A stretch of DNA of 64,000 bases from Leptodactylus fallax. Taxonomy: Eukaryota > Chordata > Amphibia > Anura > Leptodactylidae. Positions 60,175-64,000 of this stretch are shown in pieces. The notes under the pieces are model-generated. The model was not told the origin of the DNA, did no database searches, and worked only from the letters and a program-made list of their open reading frames with translations. The stretch lies in NCBI GenBank assembly GCA_947044405.1, contig CAMRHE010000359.1, forward strand, positions 558,001-622,000, written 5' to 3'. Numbering within the stretch: the stretch's first letter is position 1; each line of letters starts with the position of its first letter. Position numbers and translations under genes: made by a program.

Positions 60175-61055
60175 CATTGCTACATCATAATATATACATT
60201 TGTGGTTTTTTTGTATCATTCCTGAGTCAATGCTATCTATTGTTTGAGACTACTTCTAGAATATCCCTTCAATGGGCCACAAGAGCAATTCATATAAAAC
60301 TGCACGTGTCCATATTTCACAAACATTGGACGGGTCAGTTTTCCATTTGATTGTTTTTTTATTTTTTTTACTGAAAATTAGATTCAGCCAAGAAGATACT
60401 ACAAAAAAATGCAGGAATGCTTTCCTTGTACTTTTCTTGGGAATCAGTTCCTATTGAAAACAGAAGATGGTAGAGTGGCTCACTCTGATGTTCATGAAAA
60501 CTGAGCCTTGTAAGAAATTCTACTGTATGAACAGATTCATTTTGTTGAAAGTTGTTTCAATTCCTAAGGCATTATAGAAGTGACTTGTGAATGTGAACAG
60601 GACACTGTTAGTGTTTGACTTGCTACAGTGCTTACAACATGAAACCCAACAATGGACACAGTCTGAAGGTGAAGAAGTGATTGTACTCAACTCATTGGTT
60701 CTGACTCCTGAGACGGTCAATGGGAAAAATAACACTAATCACATGAAAAATCAATATGTCTAATAAAATTATTTATGTAAACCTGTGGGCCAAATCACTT
60801 GTAGGTTTTTATAATTCTTTACACCCTATCAGTATGAATCATACATTTGTATGATGGTGAAATACCTTATGATATTTTGTTAGACATTTATTACATATCC
60901 ACATAATAGGTGATAAATGTCACTGGGGGTCCCCACTGCTTGAAACCCGCTAATCACTAGAATGGGGATCTTGTGCCCCCCATTTCTTCTAACCTGATGA
61001 TGGCAATAAGTGGAAGATTCAATGGAGAAGTAGTTGAACATGCCCTATCCTGGTA
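59968..61055. other. Upstream of slc34a1 exon 3
   Basis: The 5' exon(s) and promoter of slc34a1 are expected upstream of here, but none was recognised. A (TA)n tract lies at 60121-60172. Confidence 0.4.
60121..60172. repeat. (TA)n microsatellite
   Basis: About 23 tandem ta/at units. Confidence 0.95.
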
Positions 61056-62674
61056 CAGTGCCTTGCGAAAGTATTCGGCCCCCTTGAACTTTTCAACCTT
61101 TTGCCACATTTCAAAATTTAAAATATATAAAATTTAAATTTTTTTGGTGAAGAATCAACAAGTGGGACACAATTGTGAAGTGGAACGAAATTTATTGGTT
61201 ATTTTAAACTTTTGTAAAAAATAAAAAAATAAAAAGTGGGGCGTGCAATATTATTCGGCCCCTTTACTTTCAGTGCAGCAAACTCACTCCAGAAGTTCAG
61301 TGAGGATCTCTGAATGATCCAATGTTGTCCTAAATGACTGATGATGATAAATATAATCCACCTGTGTGTAATCAAGTCTCCGTATAAATGCACCTGCTCT
61401 GTGATAGTCTCAGGGTTCTGTTTAAAGCGCAGAGAGCATCATGAAGACCAAGGAACACACCAGGCAGGTCCGTGATACTGTTGTGGAGAAGTTTAAAGCT
61501 GGATTTGGATACAAAAAGATTTCCCAAACTTTAAACATCCCAAGGAGCACTGTGCAAGCGATCATATTGAAATGGAAGGGGTATCAGACCACTGCAAATC
61601 TACCAAGACCCGGACGTCCCTCTAAACTTTCATCTCAAACAAGGAGAAGACTGATCAGAGATGCAGCCAAGAGGCCCATGATCACTCTGGATGAACTGCA
61701 AAGATCTACAGCTGAGGTGAGAGAGTCTGTCCATAGGACAACAATCAGTCGTACACTGCACAAATCTGGCCTTTATGGAAGAGTGGCAAGAAGAAAGCCA
61801 TTTCTCAAAGATATCCATAAAAAGTCTCATTTAAAGTTTGCCACAAGCCACCTGGGAGATACACCAAACATGTAGAAGAAGGTGCTCTGGTCAGATGAAA
61901 CCAAAATCGAACTTTTTGGCCACAATGCAAAACGATATGTTTGGCGTAAAAGCAACACAGCTCATCACCATGAACACACCATCCCCACTGTCAAACATGG
62001 TGGTGGCAGCATCGTGGTTTGGGCCTGCTTTTCTTCAGCAGGGACGGGGAAGATGGTTAAAATTAATGGGAAGATGGATGGAGCCAAATACAGGACCATT
62101 CTGGAAGAAAACCTGTTGGAGTCTGCAAAAGACCTGAGACGGGGACGGAGATTTATCTTCCAACAAGACAATGATCCCAAACATAAAGCAAAATCTACAA
62201 TGGAATGGTTCACAAATAAACGTATCCAGGTGTTAGAATGGCCAAGTCCAGACCTGAATCCAATGGAGAATCTGTGGAAAGAGCTGAAAACTGCTGTTCA
62301 CAAACGCTCTCCATCCAACCTCACTGAGCTCGAGCTGTTTTCCAAGGAAGAATGGGCAAGAATTTCAGTCTCTCGATGTGCAAAACTGATAGAGACATAC
62401 CCCAAGCGACTTGCAGCTGTAATCGCAGCAAAAGGTGGCGCTACAAAGTATTAACTTAAGGGGGCCGAATAATATTGCACACCCCACTTTTCAGTTTTTT
62501 ATTTTTTACAAAAGTTTAAAATATCCAATAAATTTCGTTCCACTTCACGATTGTGTCCCACTTGTTGTTGATTCTTCACCAAAAAATTAAAATTTTATAT
62601 CCTTATGTTTGAATCCTGAAATGTGGCAAAAGGTTGAGAAGTTCAAGGGGGCCGAATACTTTCGCAAGGCACTG
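61056..62674 (+). mobile_element. Tc1/mariner element, full length
   Basis: Ends cagtgccttgcgaaagtatt and aatactttcgcaaggcactg are perfect inverses; TA on both sides (61054-61055, 62675-62676). Long inverted repeats of about 200 bp. Confidence 0.95.
61441..62454 (+). pseudogene. Tc1 transposase, single internal stop
   Basis: 338 codons in one frame from MKTKEHTRQVRDTVVEKFKA to GGATKY. HTH, GRPSKLS linker, LWSDETKIELFG, QQDNDPKH, PDLNPMENLW. One TAG at 61873-61875 stands where relatives have Trp (NMWKKVLWSD). A six-base deletion shortens the [10 protein letters not shown] block to WPSPDLNP, which alters the spacing between the second Asp and Glu. So two lesions separate this copy from a normal enzyme. 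Confidence 0.93.
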
Positions 62675-64000
62675 TATATACACTTCTTCCACTCTGACCA
62701 GCCATGTGAATGTGGGTTTAAACCTTTGCTTATATTACTTAACTTACTTATTAAAAAGTCCAAAATTAGTTGTAAGGGAAAGGAAATCAGAAAACATTCA
62801 TGATAAAAATAGAAGCTCATTGCCCAGGACTGCTGGTGTGTAAGTCAGTCCAATGTCATCATCCAGATCAGTTCTCGCTATTTCGTAGAGGACAATAATC
62901 ATAAAGGCAAATTCTGATTGTATTGAGTTCCCGTCTGTCAGTCTGGTTTTACTCATCATAAAATAAGGAATGCCGACATTCTAACATCATGTACATTTAT
63001 GGGAAGTAATACACTTGGATATAGATTTTAGTATTCCAGGTCCTTCCAGAGCTGGAGTGTTTATCCATTATGGTTTGGTTTCATGGTTACTCATTCTCAG
63101 TTCACTACTGAAGGTTATTGAAAGGCTACTTCTCAATGGTAAAAATAGAGGCACATAAAAATATAATTGCTGTGAAGCTATATGTGTGTTTATGATTTTT
63201 GGCTTACTATCTGAGACGTGATATAATTTTTAGAATATAAAGATTAATTTTGCAAAAATGTTCTACCACACTAATGTTGTGTTTAGAGAAGTGTTTCCCA
63301 GCCTCCTGGTCTTCCTTAGAAACAAATCCCTCATGATGAAGCATAAGTGGGAAGTGGCTGGTTCTGTTGACCTGGTTGTTATAAATGCAAACAGTTTGCA
63401 GGAAAGAAGAGCCAAGAGGTGCCCCAACCTGGTCCTGAACCCATAGGCTTCCTGCCCTACCAGTGTCTTGTAGGCGGCAAGTTGCCTTAGGAGCTGTTAA
63501 CCTGTGTGGGGCCACTAAGGGTTCCATAAAACTGTGTGGGGGTACTGAGGTGGGCATTGCACTCTGTGGGGGAACTGAGTGGAACATTATCCTGTTTGGG
63601 AGCACTAAGGGGGTCATTATCTTATATGGAACATTAGGAGGAAATATTAATATAAGGAGACATAATTTATATACCCTGTCACTGTGGGTGACAGGATGCA
63701 CTCTGGGAGGCCCAAAAGGGGCATGCCTTGGTGGTTAAGAGAGCATGGTCTAAAAAATTTTATTGCAAACTTCATGAACCACCCCTCCTCCCAGCCCCCT
63801 TGACAAAATCTTCATAGCACATTTCATTCCCACAGATCCAACAATATCCAAATAATGGTCAAAAATGTATCTTTATGGTACAAAACATTACGCAGAATAA
63901 AAGATTAAAAACATCAAAAAACATTATATAAATTTTGGGGGAACATCAAATAAGATGTCAAAAAACTCCCTTTGTTTGAATCCCACACCTGAGGTAAAGG
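62675..64000. other. Right end of window, upstream of slc34a1
   Basis: No gene recognised. Contains a tandem repeat at 63490-63690. Confidence 0.4.
63490..63690. repeat. Degenerate tandem repeat, about 40-nt unit
   Basis: Units of ctgtgtgggggcactgagg with gggcattat, four to five copies. It leaves an open frame on the minus strand that is not a gene. Confidence 0.7.

Noticed and set aside
60520..60735. Minus-strand frame considered as slc34a1 exon 2
   Set aside because: No matching residues and no splice pair giving phase 0 into exon 3.
63207..63701. 164-codon minus-strand frame, considered as first exon of slc34a1
   Set aside because: Made of the tandem repeat at 63490-63690; no similarity to the transporter N-terminus.

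Overview
The window looks like nuclear DNA of an amphibian, most likely a frog or toad. It holds two split protein-coding genes with GT-AG introns, both on the minus strand, in a large excess of interspersed repeats. The repeats point to Anura: TTAA-flanked MITEs with the TTAAAGGRR-type end known from Xenopus (T2/Kolobok group), a Tx1/L1-clade LINE, six elements or remnants of Tc1 type, and CTAAGGCCCCACGTTGC-type MITEs. The species cannot be named from sequence alone.

Gene 1 (positions 17739 down to 427) is a DEG/ENaC-family sodium channel subunit. Ten exons could be joined with consistent phases into a complete 532-codon reading frame. It has the N-terminal His-Gly motif, TM1, the FPA-TFCN post-TM1 motif, a cysteine-rich ectodomain and a TM2 with a G-x-S filter. 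It does not fit clearly into SCNN1A-D or ASIC1-5, so no symbol is given. Gene 2 (about 59967 down to 22297, continuing upstream) is slc34a1, the renal-type sodium-phosphate cotransporter NaPi-IIa. Eleven coding exons (matching exons 3-13 of the mammalian gene) join into 617 codons plus stop; the first coding exon or exons were not found. The two genes lie head to tail on the same strand, about 4.6 kb apart. Both families move sodium across epithelial apical membranes, but no direct functional link is shown by the sequence.

Layout: 1-426 is 3' flank of gene 1. Region 427-17739 is gene 1, with introns holding a 1.1 kb minisatellite (about 3950-5000), a truncated L1 with a nested Harbinger-type MITE (9330-10195) and a frameshifted Tc1 (13592-15191). 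Region 17740-22296 is intergenic, with a retro-insertion that carries a nested DNA transposon. Region 22297-59967 is slc34a1. Its introns hold a 508 bp internally deleted Tc1 (28233-28740), a 4 kb L1 (30318-34352), and an 18 kb intron (38077-56243) containing three full-length Tc1 elements, two hAT copies in inverted orientation and several foldback MITEs. Region 59968-64000 is upstream sequence of slc34a1 with one more Tc1 (61056-62674).

The most notable structure is the inverted hAT pair (44343-45807 and 47562-49212). The second copy carries 170 bp copied from the flank of the first, including part of a Tc1 end, still inside its own 8-bp target duplication. This looks like break repair or ectopic gene conversion. 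Other points are an L1 inserted about 10 nt from a splice donor of the channel gene, an uninterrupted Tc1 transposase gene at 54475-55491, and a 60-bp hairpin in an slc34a1 intron. No CRISPR, operon, rRNA or tRNA gene was seen, and I found no convincing new multi-gene system.
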